Positions 63,728 through 64,000 of a stretch of 64,000 nt of DNA are shown here, piece by piece. The notes under the pieces were generated by a model. The model saw nothing but the letters and a program-made list of their open reading frames with translations. It made no database searches and was not told the DNA's origin. How positions within the stretch are numbered: the first letter of the stretch is position 1; every line of letters starts with the position of its first letter. The position numbers were made by a program, and so were the translations under genes. Source of the DNA: Psychrobacter sp. WY6 (GTDB lineage: Bacteria; Pseudomonadota; Gammaproteobacteria; Pseudomonadales; Moraxellaceae); the NCBI RefSeq assembly GCF_018448495.1, contig NZ_CP049902.1:2666001-2730000 (forward strand). The letters are read 5' to 3'.

Positions 63728-63760
63728 AAAAAAATCCGACCACAAAGTGATCGGATTTTT
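63728..63760 (-). terminator. Terminator after ssrA 3' end
   Basis: Stem AAAATCCGAC-CAC / GTGATCGGATTTTT; read leftwards it ends in a T7 run. It lies 7 bases after the CCA end of the ssrA-like sequence, the expected place for the tmRNA terminator. Confidence 0.8.
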
Positions 63761-63766
63761 AATATT

Positions 63767-63793
63767 TGGTGGAGATGGCGGGAGTTGAACCCG
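63767..63793 (-). other. ssrA: ssrA (tmRNA) 3'-end sequence, probable attachment site
   Basis: Read leftwards: CGGGTTCAACTCCCG (T-arm stem and loop), then CCATCTCCACCA. This is the 3' end of a tmRNA. The preceding 200 bases do not carry the tag-peptide codons or other tmRNA parts, so only the 3' end is present. This is what an attachment site left by an ssrA-integrating element looks like. The terminator to the left places the old chromosome on the left and the element on the right, beyond the window. Confidence 0.65.
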
Positions 63794-64000
63794 ATTACAT
63801 AACATTCTATCAAACTTGCTCTTAGTAATATCAACCACTTACGATTATGTAATGTGATTACGTATGTGTGTTTGATGGTGCGCTGTCAAAAATCATGTCA
63901 GAGATTAAAAAATTATTAGCTATATATTAGAGTAATATATAGCTCCTCATTATAATGATTGTTATTAACTTTAGACAATTAAGGATAAACATGGAACGTT
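63794..64000. other. Window end, inferred start of an ssrA-integrated element
   Basis: AT-rich, no gene. Short inverted sequences around GATTACATAACATT and GATTATGTAATGTGATTACG lie next to the ssrA piece and could be integrase arm sites. Confidence 0.35.

Noticed and set aside
63767..63793. 3' end of an ordinary tRNA gene
   Set aside because: No anticodon arm or 5' acceptor strand in the preceding 90 bases; the T-arm and CCATCTCCACCA end fit tmRNA better.

Overview
The window looks like chromosome of a gammaproteobacterium of the Moraxellaceae, most likely Psychrobacter. This is inferred from moderately AT-rich DNA, Psychrobacter-like tor/moa/ccm/tat proteins and the style of the LRR proteins and IS elements; no rRNA or complete tRNA is present to confirm it.

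Layout. (1) About 1-42200 is a defence and mobility island. It opens with a broken SNF2-type helicase, a DUF4391 protein and a type III restriction-modification pair (mod, res). An IS graveyard follows (IS5-type, IS3-type, an IS66 nested inside an IS3). Next is a three-gene operon with two very large tyrosine-recombinase-like proteins and a small partner (16497-22606), which I compare with the Gamma-Mobile-Trio elements. Two secreted proteins and an LRR gene cut by an IS come next. A leftward cluster (28840-34494) follows: PP2C phosphatase, WYL-type regulator, a PD-(D/E)XK nuclease-LRR-FtsZ-C-like fusion, DUF1810, and a shortened second FtsZ-C-like protein. The island ends with a second nuclease, relics of a type I RM locus, and a RecQ/phosphoribosyltransferase helicase paired with a DprA-like protein.

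(2) About 42570-59930 is core chromosome with one coherent theme, TMAO respiration. It holds molybdenum-cofactor genes (moaB, moaA, moeA and a truncated mobA/mocA-like piece), torE-torC-torA and torD, cytochrome c maturation genes (ccmF, ccmG, ccmH, ccmI), the Tat translocon (tatA, tatB, tatC) and mntP. TorA needs a molybdopterin cofactor and Tat export; TorC needs five haems attached by the Ccm system.

(3) About 59970-64000 is a second accessory patch: an FrmR/RcnR-type regulator cut by an intact IS3-family element, the broken 3' part of a large unrecognised protein, and a copy of the 3' end of ssrA (tmRNA) with its terminator, which looks like an integration junction.

Caution. Many genes, including highly conserved ones (moaA, torA, ccmI, ccmH, ccmG, tatC, mntP), are broken by single-base indels, mostly in short homopolymers, while the protein sequence on both sides is well conserved. 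Sequencing or assembly error is a serious alternative to real pseudogenisation. Frameshifted genes below are annotated over their full reconstructed span.
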